44,285 nt of DNA from an uncultured Clostridia bacterium (GTDB lineage Bacteria > Bacillota > Clostridia > Christensenellales > UBA1242): NCBI GenBank assembly GCA_944349895.1, contig CALVNQ010000007.1:1-44285 (forward strand). The letters are read 5' to 3'. Both the position numbers and the translations under genes were made by a program. Of this stretch, positions 17,931 through 26,808 are shown one piece after another. How positions within the stretch are numbered: the first letter of the stretch is position 1; every line of letters starts with the position of its first letter. The notes under the pieces were generated by a model, which made no database searches, had not been told where the DNA came from, and saw only the letters and a program-made list of their open reading frames with translations.

Positions 17931-18533
17931 TCAAACCCCTAATGTTATAATTTTGTTTAAAGTATCTCTCTTTAAATTTTCAAATTTTTCTATTTCCATT
18001 TTTTCTTTTTCGCATTTTGACTGCTCCATTTCAATTTCTTTTATGCATTCCGGTCGTTTGTTTTTTTGTTGTTCTATCACTTCTTTATTTTTCTCATCAA
18101 CAATAGCCATGATTGAATTTACATAAAGTATACGTTCTTGTAGTTTTTTTGTGCTTTCGTTAATCTTGCTAAGATTTAATTGCACATCATTTAAAGAAGA
18201 TGATAAAATATTTTTCATGATATTATTTATTCCTTTTATAAAATTTTCATCTTCAAATCTATGTGGTGGAATGAACTTATAATCTTGAGGACTCATTGAA
18301 ATATGCTTTTTCCACTCTTCCTTTGATAAGTATATGTTACCTTTATGATCTACCCTACATCGTTTACCAGACTTTAAACGTATGTCCGCAAACCCTTCAC
18401 GATATGGACATGCATGTGTATATATCCCTTCTTGCAACTTCCCTTGTCGGTCAATAAATGCATACTCACCATTATCTAATACCACAAGAGCCAAATCGTA
18501 ATGATATTTGTAAATTATTTTTACACCTTCCAT
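17931..18533 (-). CDS. WG-repeat-like protein with C-terminal coiled coil, unknown function
   Basis: The 200-residue protein has an N-terminal segment (residues about 5-65) resembling WG beta-repeats: LALVVLDNGEYAFIDRQGKL, then YREGFADIRLKSGKR. A long Lys/Glu-rich helical region near residues 105-195 is probably a coiled coil. No signal peptide or membrane segment is present. The frame is open back to 18599, but a promoter (TTGACA-N17-TAAAAT) occupies 18581-18553. That leaves the ATG at 18533, with SD AAGAGGT, as the only start consistent with the transcript. Function is unknown. It precedes the decayed Mrr locus, so it may have belonged to a defence island. Confidence 0.7.
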   Translation of the reverse strand: MEGVKIIYKYHYDLALVVLDNGEYAFIDRQGKLQEGIYTHACPYREGFADIRLKSGKRCRVDHKGNIYLSKEEWKKHISMSPQDYKFIPPHRFEDENFIKGINNIMKNILSSSLNDVQLNLSKINESTKKLQERILYVNSIMAIVDEKNKEVIEQQKNKRPECIKEIEMEQSKCEKEKMEIEKFENLKRDTLNKIITLGV

Positions 18534-18552
18534 ATCTACCTCTTTCCCAGCC

Positions 18553-18581
18553 ATTTTATCATACTCCCAATGTCTTGTCAA
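18553..18581 (-). promoter_or_regulatory. Promoter that sets the start of the WG-repeat-like gene
   Basis: Consensus TTGACA (18581-18576), exactly 17 bases, then TAAAAT (18558-18553). The predicted start of transcription is near 18546, leaving a 13-base leader that contains the SD. Confidence 0.7.
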
Positions 18582-18661
18582 TATCAATATTAAACACATT
18601 AGATTTCAACAACAAGGAATTCTGTAAAATAGAAAAAACTATTTTACCATTTAAAACTAAC

Positions 18662-18693
18662 AAAAAAAGACATCGTTACATATCTTAACGATG
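18662..18693 (-). terminator. Orphan terminator
   Basis: An eight-base-pair stem, CATCGTTA / TAACGATG, with a 7-base loop is followed on the minus strand by TCTTTTTTT. No leftward gene precedes it. From 18694 to 18965 I see only AT-rich, non-coding sequence, so the gene it once served may be lost. Confidence 0.6.
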
Positions 18694-18965
18694 CCTTAGA
18701 ACTAAAACAATAATTACGTATTAATTAAATTACAATCAAATAATCTTATTTGATGTAAGTTAAAATATTTGAAAAAATATGATTAAAGAACATAAACTGC
18801 CGCTTAAAATTGAAAATGAAAAATTTTGCTACCATGCGTTAGTTAAAAAAAATAGCACCGAATAATAATAATAAAATTGTAAACGATACAGATATTAAAA
18901 TGCCGTATTTTCTTTCTTTAATAATTTAACCTCAATAATATTCAACATTTTAAAATTCTTGTAAA

Positions 18966-19003
18966 CAAAAAACGTAAGTCTAGGCGTTCGTAGACTTACG
19001 TTT
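18966..19003 (-). terminator. tRNA-Ser terminator
   Basis: A 13-base-pair stem, AAACGTAAGTCTA / TAGACTTACGTTT, with an 8-base loop is followed by a T-run on the minus strand. It lies directly downstream of the tRNA. Confidence 0.85.
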
Positions 19004-19007
19004 GCGT

Positions 19008-19096
19008 TGGCGGAGGACACAGGATTCGAACCTGCGGATGCTGTTAACATCAACGGTTTTCAAGACCGCCGCTTTAAACCACTCAGCCAATCCTCC
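19008..19096 (-). tRNA. tRNA-Ser (anticodon TGA)
   Basis: The minus strand folds as a class II tRNA with acceptor GGAGGAT/GTCCTCC (one G-U pair), anticodon loop CTTGAAA, a long variable arm GATGTTAACAGCATC, T-loop GTTCGAATC, discriminator G and encoded CCA. Confidence 0.95.
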
Positions 19097-19106
19097 ACGC
19101 TTAAAT

Positions 19107-19135
19107 ATTATACATAAATCTATGATGATAATCAA
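19107..19135 (-). promoter_or_regulatory. tRNA-Ser promoter
   Basis: TTGATT (19135-19130), 17 bases, TATAAT (19112-19107), ten bases upstream of the tRNA 5' end. Confidence 0.7.
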
Positions 19136-19150
19136 GCATTTTTAAAAATT

Positions 19151-20350
19151 TTATAATCTTTTATTTTTTATAAAAGTTTTTGCTGTTAAAATCTTTAAAA
19201 TAGGATTTTTGGTAATGTTATTTAAAGAAATAGTACCTAATTTCAATACTCCCAACATAGCAATATATTTCTTATTAGTTTCTTCGTTAAAAATTTTTAA
19301 AACATTGAATTGTTCAATCCATTTGTTTGTTACATTTAATACGTATGCGTACGGCAATATTTCATAATAGAGTTCAGGCGTCTGCCTTACTAACATTTCC
19401 ATTTTGTCTTTTTCTGCAACTTCAATAAATTTTTTAAGCCCTAATAATTGTCCCAAAACTTTTTTACCAACTGCTGTTCTGTTTTCGATTAAAGGAGACA
19501 ATATACAAGTCATTAAAAATACAAAGGCCGAAACCCCTTTTAATAAATAAAAATAAGTAAAAGGTAAAGTAAAAAATAAATTTAATCCAATAACTAAACA
19601 AATAACGCATAATCCAATAATATATTTAAAAATAGATAAACTCCTGTTCTGTACATAAATTTTATTTATTGAAGCAGTGAATAAAATTGCAATAAGGAAA
19701 ATGAACCAGCCTAAATAAATTTCATATCCGTAAAAAATGCCTGTTAAAATTGTCGTGCAAGTAAACAAACAAGATGCCCCTAAAATAAAAAGTTTAGAAG
19801 TCACCATAGCGTTGGTCTTTATAAACTTTTTGTTTTCCATCTTTATGCTTTTAACTATTTCTTGCGATTGCCCAGCTATTTTTTGTGAAATCAAACTTAA
19901 ATCAATTTCATCGTTTTCTGCGAATATCAATTCAAATATTTTTTTCTCGTAACCTTTCATCTTGTCATCTGAATTTTTTAACTTCTTTAATATGACAAAA
20001 TCATCACCTTTCTCATCAATGAAAATATACTTTTTAGCAGCCCAATACACCAATAATGAGCTAATATCTTTATCTTCTATACATAAATCAATTAGATACC
20101 CAGCATCAGTTGGAGTGATGTCTTTAGGAGCGTTAAACTCCACAACTTCTACCACCTCTTTCCTTTTTCTGTTAAAAATGATAAATAGCAAAAAACTAAC
20201 AAAAAAAATCCCACAAATTACCATGAAGGTTATAAAAAATTCTAAACTGAAAATTATGTAGTAAAAATTAACAATAGTGGTAGATAAAATTGGGAACAAG
20301 AATGTGAATAGAAATATTCCTCCCCAAATGAATGAGTAAAAAAGTTTCAT
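19151..20350 (-). CDS. DUF2207-type predicted membrane protein lacking the N-terminal ectodomain
   Basis: This 399-residue integral membrane protein is encoded with LemA. Two hydrophobic segments lie at residues about 8-60. A cytoplasmic region follows with PKDITPTDAGYLIDLCIEDK and LLVYWAAKKYIFIDEKGDDF, the pattern seen in DUF2207 proteins after their last N-terminal membrane helix. Further membrane segments lie at about 185-285, and then a domain with VGKKVLGQLLGLKKFIEVAE. Full DUF2207 proteins are usually near 550-650 aa and carry an outer domain, which is absent here. The start codon overlaps the lemA stop by one base (TAATG). LemA/DUF2207 pairing is common, but the function is unknown. 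Confidence 0.8.
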   Translation of the reverse strand: MKLFYSFIWGGIFLFTFLFPILSTTIVNFYYIIFSLEFFITFMVICGIFFVSFLLFIIFNRKRKEVVEVVEFNAPKDITPTDAGYLIDLCIEDKDISSLLVYWAAKKYIFIDEKGDDFVILKKLKNSDDKMKGYEKKIFELIFAENDEIDLSLISQKIAGQSQEIVKSIKMENKKFIKTNAMVTSKLFILGASCLFTCTTILTGIFYGYEIYLGWFIFLIAILFTASINKIYVQNRSLSIFKYIIGLCVICLVIGLNLFFTLPFTYFYLLKGVSAFVFLMTCILSPLIENRTAVGKKVLGQLLGLKKFIEVAEKDKMEMLVRQTPELYYEILPYAYVLNVTNKWIEQFNVLKIFNEETNKKYIAMLGVLKLGTISLNNITKNPILKILTAKTFIKNKRL

Positions 20351-20928
20351 TAAAATTCTACCTTCGGCGTCTTCCTTTCTTCTAAGGAACTTAACTCAAA
20401 TAAAACTCTATCTTTAAAATTATAATGTTTAGCCACTATGTTAGAAGGAAAAGTTTCTTTTTTATTGTTATACAATTTGACCGAACCATTGTAATATTTT
20501 CTAGAATTTGCTATCTCCGTTTCAATATTTTGTAATGAATTCATAAGTTCTACAAAATTTTTGTTTGCTTGTAAAGTAGGATAATTCTCTGCCACGGCAA
20601 ACAAAGACTTTAAAGTTCCTGCCAATAGCCCTTCATTTTTAGCTTTATCTTCTGGCGAGTTAGCAGTCATACAAGAATACCTGGCTTTCATAACATCTTC
20701 CAAAACATTTTTTTCATGTTTAACATATCCCTTAACAGTTTCAACTAAATTTGGTATTAAATCATATCTTTTTTTCATGTAAACATCCATTGTTGAATAA
20801 CTTTCATCAATATCATTTTCTAACCTTATCAATTTATTATAAGTAGTTATCCACCAAGTAACAAGAATAATGGTCAGCAACAAAGCAACACCTATAACTA
20901 CTAAAACAGCGATTAACCAAGCTTCCAT
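20350..20928 (-). CDS. lemA: LemA family protein
   Basis: The 192-residue protein has one N-terminal transmembrane helix (residues about 4-27, WLIAVLVVIGVALLLTIILV). The typical LemA helical-bundle domain follows, with YNKLIRLENDIDESYSTMDV and KRYDLIPNLVETVKGY. Family members are membrane-attached with a helical domain, and their biochemical role is not established. The length matches the family. The SD is AAAGGAG, seven bases before ATG. It is the first gene of a two-gene unit with the DUF2207-type protein. Confidence 0.92.
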   Translation of the reverse strand: MEAWLIAVLVVIGVALLLTIILVTWWITTYNKLIRLENDIDESYSTMDVYMKKRYDLIPNLVETVKGYVKHEKNVLEDVMKARYSCMTANSPEDKAKNEGLLAGTLKSLFAVAENYPTLQANKNFVELMNSLQNIETEIANSRKYYNGSVKLYNNKKETFPSNIVAKHYNFKDRVLFELSSLEERKTPKVEF

Positions 20929-20950
20929 AAAACATCTCCTTTATTAGAAT

Positions 20951-20979
20951 ATAATACAATAAAATAAAAATGTTGTAAA
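20951..20979 (-). promoter_or_regulatory. lemA promoter
   Basis: TTTACA (20979-20974), 17 bases, TATTAT (20956-20951). The -35 box lies inside the 3' arm of the preceding gene's terminator. Confidence 0.5.
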
Positions 20980-20996
20980 GTTATATACAACATTTT
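20967..20996 (-). terminator. Terminator after the M18 aminopeptidase gene
   Basis: A ten-base-pair stem, AAAATGTTGT / ACAACATTTT, with a 10-base loop is followed by T-rich sequence on the minus strand. Confidence 0.7.
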
Positions 20997-21024
20997 ATTT
21001 TTTTTTATAAATAAAAGGAGATTT

Positions 21025-22395
21025 TCATTTTTCAATAAAAAATTTATAAAACCTATAGTTCTCATATAAATCAAGTTTTGATATAACTTCCCAAGGTGCA
21101 TGCATAGACAACACAGGAAGACCAGCATCTATAACTTCCATCCCATATTCAGCCAATATATTAGAAATTGTTCCTCCTCCACCTTTATCTACCTTGCCCA
21201 TTTCTGTGAACTGATAGAAAACTTTATTTTCATCTAAAATATTTCTTAATTTAGCAATAAACTCAGGATTGGCGTCATTGGAATCGTTTTTCCCATGAGA
21301 TCCATTATATTTTGAAAAAGCAATACCCCCTCCAAGAAAAGCTTCGGTGCTTTTATTAGACGGATCTGGCCAATTAGGATCAAATCCTGCTGTTACATCG
21401 CATGAAATTACTTCACTTCTGTTTAAAGCTCTTTTGAAAGTCAATTCTTTATATTCTCCCATAAGATTCATAACCTCTGCAACCATATTTTCAAAAAAAC
21501 GGCTTTTCATACCTGTCGCTCCCGGGGATCCAGTCTCCTCTTTATCTACCAAAATAACAACTGAGGTTTTATTTAAATTTTTGGCATCAATGATAGCTTT
21601 AACACAAGCAAAAGCACAGGATCTATCGTCATGTCCATAACCCATGATCATGCTACCGTCCAAGCCGAAATCTCTTGCTTTTCCTGCTGGGACAGCTTCA
21701 ATTTCGGCAGAATAAAAATCATGCTCTTCAATATTTTTTTCCTTTAAAAGTTTCAAGATATTTTTTTTTACAGATCTTTCAATAGGACGAGAGCCGATGA
21801 TTAGGTTTAAAACCTCCCCTTCTATAGAATTACCTTTATCAAATAAACTCATGAGATCGTTGGATTTTTTACTTAAATGTGGTAAAAGGTCACTAACACC
21901 AAAAACAGGATCTTTTTCATCTTCTCCCAGGACATAATCGATTTTAGTACCATCTTTTTTGCAAATTAAACCATGTAAAGCTAAAGGTAAAGCTGTCCAT
22001 TGATAATGTTTTATACCCCCATAATAATGTGTATCAAATAAACAAAAACCGTCTTGTTCATAAATTGGATTGCTTTTTAAATCTAATCTTGGGCTATCTA
22101 TATGCGCACAAAGAATATTCATACCATTTTCCAGTGGTTCTTTTCCAATAACAAATGCAACTAAAGCCTTGTTCATGTTAACAACAAAAACTTTGTCCCC
22201 ACTTTTTAACTGTTTGTGATCTTTTATCAATTTTTCAAGATTATAAAAGTTTTCTCCCGTTAAAATTTTAGAAAAATATTTAATGCACTCTCTTTCAGTT
22301 TTACATTTCGATAGAAAAGACTTGTATTCTTCTGAAAACAAGTCTATATCTCTCAACTTTTTATCCGAACATTTTGACCACCAATCTTTTTCCAT
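21025..22395 (-). CDS. M18 family aminopeptidase
   Basis: This two-metal zinc aminopeptidase removes N-terminal residues (often acidic or apolar) from peptides in the cytoplasm. Metal-ligand and catalytic motifs are present in order: AHIDSPRLD, GYGHDDRSCA, VDKEETGSPGATG and a late LSMHAPWEV. Length is about 456 aa, normal for bacterial M18 enzymes. A TTG at 22413 is an alternative start; the ATG at 22395 begins MEKDWWSKC and is preferred. Neither has a visible SD, so translation may depend on tilS, whose stop codon lies 29 bases upstream of this ATG. The terminator at 20967-20996 ends the unit. Confidence 0.9.
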   Translation of the reverse strand: MEKDWWSKCSDKKLRDIDLFSEEYKSFLSKCKTERECIKYFSKILTGENFYNLEKLIKDHKQLKSGDKVFVVNMNKALVAFVIGKEPLENGMNILCAHIDSPRLDLKSNPIYEQDGFCLFDTHYYGGIKHYQWTALPLALHGLICKKDGTKIDYVLGEDEKDPVFGVSDLLPHLSKKSNDLMSLFDKGNSIEGEVLNLIIGSRPIERSVKKNILKLLKEKNIEEHDFYSAEIEAVPAGKARDFGLDGSMIMGYGHDDRSCAFACVKAIIDAKNLNKTSVVILVDKEETGSPGATGMKSRFFENMVAEVMNLMGEYKELTFKRALNRSEVISCDVTAGFDPNWPDPSNKSTEAFLGGGIAFSKYNGSHGKNDSNDANPEFIAKLRNILDENKVFYQFTEMGKVDKGGGGTISNILAEYGMEVIDAGLPVLSMHAPWEVISKLDLYENYRFYKFFIEK

Positions 22396-22424
22396 ATAAA
22401 GAATGATAATCAAATTTATATTTT

Positions 22425-23753
22425 TTATACTTTAAATTCAATAGAAAATGCGGTAGGTTCACCAGTCATTTTAACTTTTTCTGAAATTTCCACGCCAGCG
22501 ATAGCATAAATTTCATTTTCATCAGCAAGAACAGGAATAATATCTCTTTTCCTTTGAGGAATTTTTTTATCAATCATATAAGATTTTAATTTTTTTGTGC
22601 CTCCGCCAAACTTAGTAAATATATCTCCCTCTTTTCTTAATCTCCAGAAAGCAGATTTTGGCACTTTTCGATAATCCAAATATATTGTGTTCTCTTTGAT
22701 AGGAAACTCTTTCACTCTTTTAACAATTAATTTCCCAATACCATTAACATCAAATTCTCCACATTTAAATTCACATTTAAAATCAGGAATATCTTTTTTC
22801 CTATTAGCCAAAGTAAGATAATCATAATCTTTTATGGCAACAACTTCAAAGGGTAAAGATAATTTTTTCCCATTTTCTGAACTAAATGCAAGCTCTTTTA
22901 TTAAATCAATGTGTTTTTTTTCAAAATCCACTTTAACCCCTATTGATTTTAAAGCTTTAATTATCATTCTTGTAATAATTGGAGCAGGATATAAAAAATA
23001 TGATAAAGGAATTTTGGCTTCCTTCTCTTCATAAATTATCGCATCATCATAAATTTGAGAATTGATATAGTCATCATCTTCTTTTAAAGTTTTACCGAAA
23101 TTTGTTATAGCTCTTATCGCTCCCGGCCACTTAGATAAGATTTTAGGCATTATAATATTTCTTAAAAAATTTCTTGAATAAGAGTTATCTATATTTGAAG
23201 AGTCTTCGACATAATCCAAACTATTAAAATTTATATAATCTAAAATCTCTTCTTTAGCTGTATTTAATAAAGGTCTAATAAAAGCCTTGTCTCTGACAGC
23301 TTCCATACCTCTGGCACCTGAAACCCCAGAACCTCTAAAAATATGCATAAGTATAGTTTCAGCTTGGTCACTCAAATGATGAGCTAATGCTATTTTATCA
23401 ACAACGTCTTTTTTTAATAATGAATTAAAGATACTGTATCTTCCTTCTCTCGCCGCAGTTTCCAAGCTGATGTTTTTTTCTTTTGCAATCTTCGGAGAGT
23501 CTATCTTAAATTTATAAGCCCTAACGCCCATTTCTTTGCATTTAGATATTACAAAGTTTGCCTCGTCTCTTGACTCCTCTCTGATGCCATGATCGATATG
23601 AATAGCAATCACTTCAATGTCAAGTTCTTCTTTTACCGAATTTAAAAAGTGTACGAGGGCGATAGAATCGCTTCCACCACTAACTCCTACTCCTATTCTT
23701 TCACCTGGCTTAATTAAATCATTTTCTTTAATAAAATTTAACGCGCTTTGCAT
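22425..23753 (-). CDS. tilS: tRNA(Ile)-lysidine synthase
   Basis: TilS modifies C34 of the CAU-anticodon tRNA-Ile to lysidine using ATP and lysine, so that the tRNA reads AUA as Ile. The PP-loop SGGSDSIAL sits at residues 25-33. A middle IHIDHGIREESRDEANFV block and a C-terminal domain (GDIFTKFGGGTKKLKSYMID) complete the family layout. The 442 aa length is normal. The SD GAGGT is six bases from the ATG. spoIIE followed by tilS is a conserved order in Bacillota, but here the usual downstream hpt-ftsH pair is replaced by an M18 peptidase gene. Confidence 0.95.
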   Translation of the reverse strand: MQSALNFIKENDLIKPGERIGVGVSGGSDSIALVHFLNSVKEELDIEVIAIHIDHGIREESRDEANFVISKCKEMGVRAYKFKIDSPKIAKEKNISLETAAREGRYSIFNSLLKKDVVDKIALAHHLSDQAETILMHIFRGSGVSGARGMEAVRDKAFIRPLLNTAKEEILDYINFNSLDYVEDSSNIDNSYSRNFLRNIIMPKILSKWPGAIRAITNFGKTLKEDDDYINSQIYDDAIIYEEKEAKIPLSYFLYPAPIITRMIIKALKSIGVKVDFEKKHIDLIKELAFSSENGKKLSLPFEVVAIKDYDYLTLANRKKDIPDFKCEFKCGEFDVNGIGKLIVKRVKEFPIKENTIYLDYRKVPKSAFWRLRKEGDIFTKFGGGTKKLKSYMIDKKIPQRKRDIIPVLADENEIYAIAGVEISEKVKMTGEPTAFSIEFKV

Positions 23754-23774
23754 AATTTGACCTCATAAGCCTTA

Positions 23775-23803
23775 ATTATACACTAAAACAATATTAAAAT
23801 CAA
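23775..23803 (-). promoter_or_regulatory. tilS promoter
   Basis: TTGATT (23803-23798), 17 bases, TATAAT (23780-23775). This would let tilS be expressed in vegetative growth, independently of sporulation-controlled spoIIE. Confidence 0.7.
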
Positions 23804-23818
23804 TAAAAATTAAAAATT

Positions 23819-26110
23819 TTAATTATTAAAAACTTTAATAGCTAGCACAGTCATATCATCTATCGCCCTACCATTGTTATTAGCTAAAGCTTGTTCAACA
23901 ATTCTATCAGCAATGATTTGAGGATTGTTAGAATAAGATTCTTTTATAAAATCTTGAATGTCGGCATCTGAAGCAAAAGAATCAGCGATTCCATCTGTGA
24001 AAAGAATTATAATATCACCTGAGCTAACCACCAATTTTTTTGTAACAGGAGGTGCCTTATCAATAATACCCAAAGGCAATGATCCCCCATCTACAATTTT
24101 ACATTCATTTTCGGACATAATAATTCCACAAGGAGCTCCCATTTTTATGAAATCACCGACACCATTTTTTAAATCAAGCACACAAACATCTAACGCCGAA
24201 AATTTTTCCTCCTTCTGTAGAGATAATAATTTATTGACAGAAGACAAAACTAAATCGCTGTCAAAACCAGCTTTATAAAAATTTTCTATTAAACTCATAG
24301 AAGTTTCGCTAGTTTTTTCTGCTTCCTCCCCACTGCCCATTCCATCACACAAAGCAAACATAAATCTATCACCATCAAGCCTCATAATGCTGTGAGAATC
24401 ACCACTCGCTGGACTGCCTGTTTTAGGGTTTGACGAAATTGCAAAAACGCAATCATATTTAGGCGAAGTTTTTAACGATAAAGTGGTGTAGCCTGGTCTG
24501 GTCGCAGGAAATTTTTCGTATACCACCATTTTACATTTACAAATTTTTCCGATTATTTCAGGAATCTTTAATTGATCTGAATCACTATTTCTGACTATTA
24601 TAGCAACTTCGAACATATATGAATTTTTTTCATAGACAATAGCATCGGTGCAGACAATATCATTAAACAGCAACTCTTCCATTATTTTTTGTTCTCTAGC
24701 ATTATCAAATGCTATTTCGGTGTCGACTTCTTTTGAAAGATTTCTCATAACAGTAGAAATACCTTTAAGTTGATCGGCTATTAACAATTTAGAAGTGTCA
24801 ATATTAGATAACATTCCACTATAAGATTTATATTGTCTTGTCAAAGTGCTTATTGAAGAAATAATACCATTTACTCTACCACAATTAGCATTCAAATAAG
24901 CCGGCAAATCAAGCAATGTAACTTTTCCTTTCTCAAATGCTATTGAAACCAATTCATCTAAAACTTTTATGGTTTCATCTTGACGAGTTCGATGGCAACG
25001 CGCCCTATCAGGACAAGCATCACAATTTTTCGCAATAATTTCATCTCGCAATAATTTTTTAACATCACTTTCTGACAAATTTTTTCTAACAAGCCCTCTA
25101 AACACTTTGTCCATTTCTCCAAAAACATCAGACAAAGAAAGAAGTCTTCTATGCAAAATTTCTCTATTTTGATTTACAACATTTTTAATTGCTGCTCGAT
25201 CTCCTTTCAAATCAAAAATAGATTTTACAGAAAAATATACTTTATCAGGAATGAGAACAAAAATAACAGCACTTACACCTGTCGACAAAAGAGATAGCCA
25301 GTCAAATGAATAATAAAGTTTAAAATAAAATCCTACAACAATTTCTGCGAGAATCAAAGCTATAGCAGAAAAATATTTACGATAAGTTTTAAAAGGAGAA
25401 ATAGCAATAGCCCATAACATAAAGGGTGCGAAGTAAACCGGGTTGCCATCAGTTATCAGTGTCCCAAAACCAAAAATCGCAGCAATGAAAACGGCATAAT
25501 AGTTTTTAGAACAATAAGTTATAGTAAGCAACATAAAAGATACAAAAAGCTTTAAAAATGAAAACTGATTGATGTCTAATGGCACCAAGCCAGAAGAAAG
25601 CGCCACTAAAATTATTCCACCAGCTATTAATTCTATTGAAGAAAGCCTATAACTAAATCCTCTTACAAAAATAGCTTCAAACAATTTCATAAATCCAAGC
25701 ATCAAAATGGCTCCAAGAATTGCACTTATAACAGAATAATAAACTAAATTACCTCCTCTAGCTGCAGAGAAACCAATTTTACCAGCTTGACTCAAAACTG
25801 CATATATTATCATTTCCCATACTTGAATAGGTTTTTTATATAAATAATGCAAAAGGTAGGGAATAACCAAAACCACAACGCAACACAAAGCGCTTATTAT
25901 TCCTTGGAGACTATGATCGACGATAATCGATGCTACCAGATAAGCTGGACAAACCAACCAAATTTTCTGATTTGCCCAAACCAATGCAAACATCATAGCA
26001 AAAGAAAATGGAGATAAAACTTGAGCTATAGAAGAATTTTCTAAAATAAAAAATAATCCCAAAAATATAATGGCTAAAAAAACAAAATAGAATTTGCCCC
26101 AAAATTTCAT
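23819..26110 (-). CDS. spoIIE: Stage II sporulation protein E (SpoIIE phosphatase)
   Basis: SpoIIE is a membrane PP2C-type phosphatase that dephosphorylates SpoIIAA to release SigF in the forespore. The 763-residue protein has an N-terminal bundle of about ten hydrophobic segments (residues 1-290). A regulatory linker follows with a cysteine cluster, CDACPDRARC. The PP2C domain runs from about 555 to 763, with SGDSHS, ALCDGMGSGEEA, KMGAPCG and LFTDGIADSF. The Asp residues that bind Mn/Mg are present. The SD-like GGGG lies five bases from the ATG. The upstream region carries possible Spo0A boxes. It shows that the organism is an endospore former. Confidence 0.96.
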   Translation of the reverse strand: MKFWGKFYFVFLAIIFLGLFFILENSSIAQVLSPFSFAMMFALVWANQKIWLVCPAYLVASIIVDHSLQGIISALCCVVVLVIPYLLHYLYKKPIQVWEMIIYAVLSQAGKIGFSAARGGNLVYYSVISAILGAILMLGFMKLFEAIFVRGFSYRLSSIELIAGGIILVALSSGLVPLDINQFSFLKLFVSFMLLTITYCSKNYYAVFIAAIFGFGTLITDGNPVYFAPFMLWAIAISPFKTYRKYFSAIALILAEIVVGFYFKLYYSFDWLSLLSTGVSAVIFVLIPDKVYFSVKSIFDLKGDRAAIKNVVNQNREILHRRLLSLSDVFGEMDKVFRGLVRKNLSESDVKKLLRDEIIAKNCDACPDRARCHRTRQDETIKVLDELVSIAFEKGKVTLLDLPAYLNANCGRVNGIISSISTLTRQYKSYSGMLSNIDTSKLLIADQLKGISTVMRNLSKEVDTEIAFDNAREQKIMEELLFNDIVCTDAIVYEKNSYMFEVAIIVRNSDSDQLKIPEIIGKICKCKMVVYEKFPATRPGYTTLSLKTSPKYDCVFAISSNPKTGSPASGDSHSIMRLDGDRFMFALCDGMGSGEEAEKTSETSMSLIENFYKAGFDSDLVLSSVNKLLSLQKEEKFSALDVCVLDLKNGVGDFIKMGAPCGIIMSENECKIVDGGSLPLGIIDKAPPVTKKLVVSSGDIIILFTDGIADSFASDADIQDFIKESYSNNPQIIADRIVEQALANNNGRAIDDMTVLAIKVFNN

Positions 26111-26130
26111 AAAAACCCCACTTTTGAAAA

Positions 26131-26205
26131 AGTATACATAAAAAAGAAAACTCCCCTAATGTGTTTTAGGAAAGTTTTTGTCATTTTTGAGAAGGTTTTG
26201 TCAAA
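26131..26205 (-). promoter_or_regulatory. Possible Spo0A-dependent spoIIE promoter
   Basis: A -10 match, TATACT (26136-26131), has no good -35 box, as expected for an activator-dependent promoter. Upstream are two near-matches to the Spo0A box (consensus TTTGTCGAA). One is TTTTGTCAAA at 26196-26205 and the other TTTTTGTCATT at 26175-26185, with their GTC cores 20 bases apart. spoIIE is a known direct Spo0A target in Bacillus. The boxes are imperfect, so this is tentative. Confidence 0.35.
26140..26174 (-). terminator. gmk terminator
   Basis: A nine-base-pair stem, CTTTCCTAA / TTAGGGGAG, including two G-U pairs and with a 6-base loop, is followed by TTTTCTTTTTT. It separates gmk from spoIIE. 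Confidence 0.6.
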
Positions 26206-26207
26206 GT

Positions 26208-26759
26208 TTAAGCAAAGTTCTCAAATCCTATAAAATCTTCAATTTTATCTACCGTTTTTTGAATATCATCACAAATTAAATACATATCGTACTCATCTAA
26301 ATAATCCCTTTCCATTTTTGCTCTGGAAATACGCTTGTTAATCATTTCTTCGCTTTCTCCTCTTGCTTTAAGCCGTTGTGCCAAAATTTGATCATTATTG
26401 TCTAAAAATATAGTAAAAACTTTTGCTTTACCGTTAAAAAACTTTTTCAATTTGAGCATACCTTTAACGTCAATATCCTTAATAAAATTATTTTTACCTT
26501 CCAATACTTCTTCCAATACCGATAAAGGAGTGCCATAAAAAATATCATCATGGACGTTTTCAAATTCAAAAAGTTTTTTAGAATTGATTAACTCTTCAAA
26601 TTCTTTTTTTGAAACAAAAAAATGGGAGTCGTCCTCCTGGGTTCTTTTTTCCCTCGTTGTGAAAGTTTTTATAAGCTTCAAATTTTTGTGTCTGTCCATA
26701 AGAGCTTTTATAATAGTGGATTTCCCTGCGCCTGAAGGGCCTGAAATTAAAATAACCAT
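26208..26759 (-). CDS. gmk: Guanylate kinase
   Basis: It phosphorylates GMP to GDP with ATP in nucleotide metabolism. The P-loop GPSGAGKST is at residues 7-15. The GMP-binding region (TTREKRTQEDDSHFFV, then FEFENVHDDIFYGTP) and the lid region with LKARGESEEMINKR are all present. At 183 aa it is at the short end of the family. The SD GAGGAG is six bases from the ATG. It lies 49 bases downstream of cwlD with its own promoter. Confidence 0.95.
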   Translation of the reverse strand: MVILISGPSGAGKSTIIKALMDRHKNLKLIKTFTTREKRTQEDDSHFFVSKKEFEELINSKKLFEFENVHDDIFYGTPLSVLEEVLEGKNNFIKDIDVKGMLKLKKFFNGKAKVFTIFLDNNDQILAQRLKARGESEEMINKRISRAKMERDYLDEYDMYLICDDIQKTVDKIEDFIGFENFA

Positions 26760-26776
26760 ATGTTCTCCTCAGTAAA

Positions 26777-26805
26777 ATAATATCATAAAATTTATTTAAA
26801 AACAA
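26777..26805 (-). promoter_or_regulatory. gmk promoter
   Basis: TTGTTT (26805-26800), 17 bases, TATTAT (26782-26777). It would keep gmk expression independent of cwlD. Confidence 0.5.
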
Positions 26806-26808
26806 TCA

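Noticed and set aside
22396..22413. TTG start at 22413 for the M18 aminopeptidase
   Set aside because: It adds six residues not expected in the family and has no SD. The in-frame ATG at 22395 is preferred.
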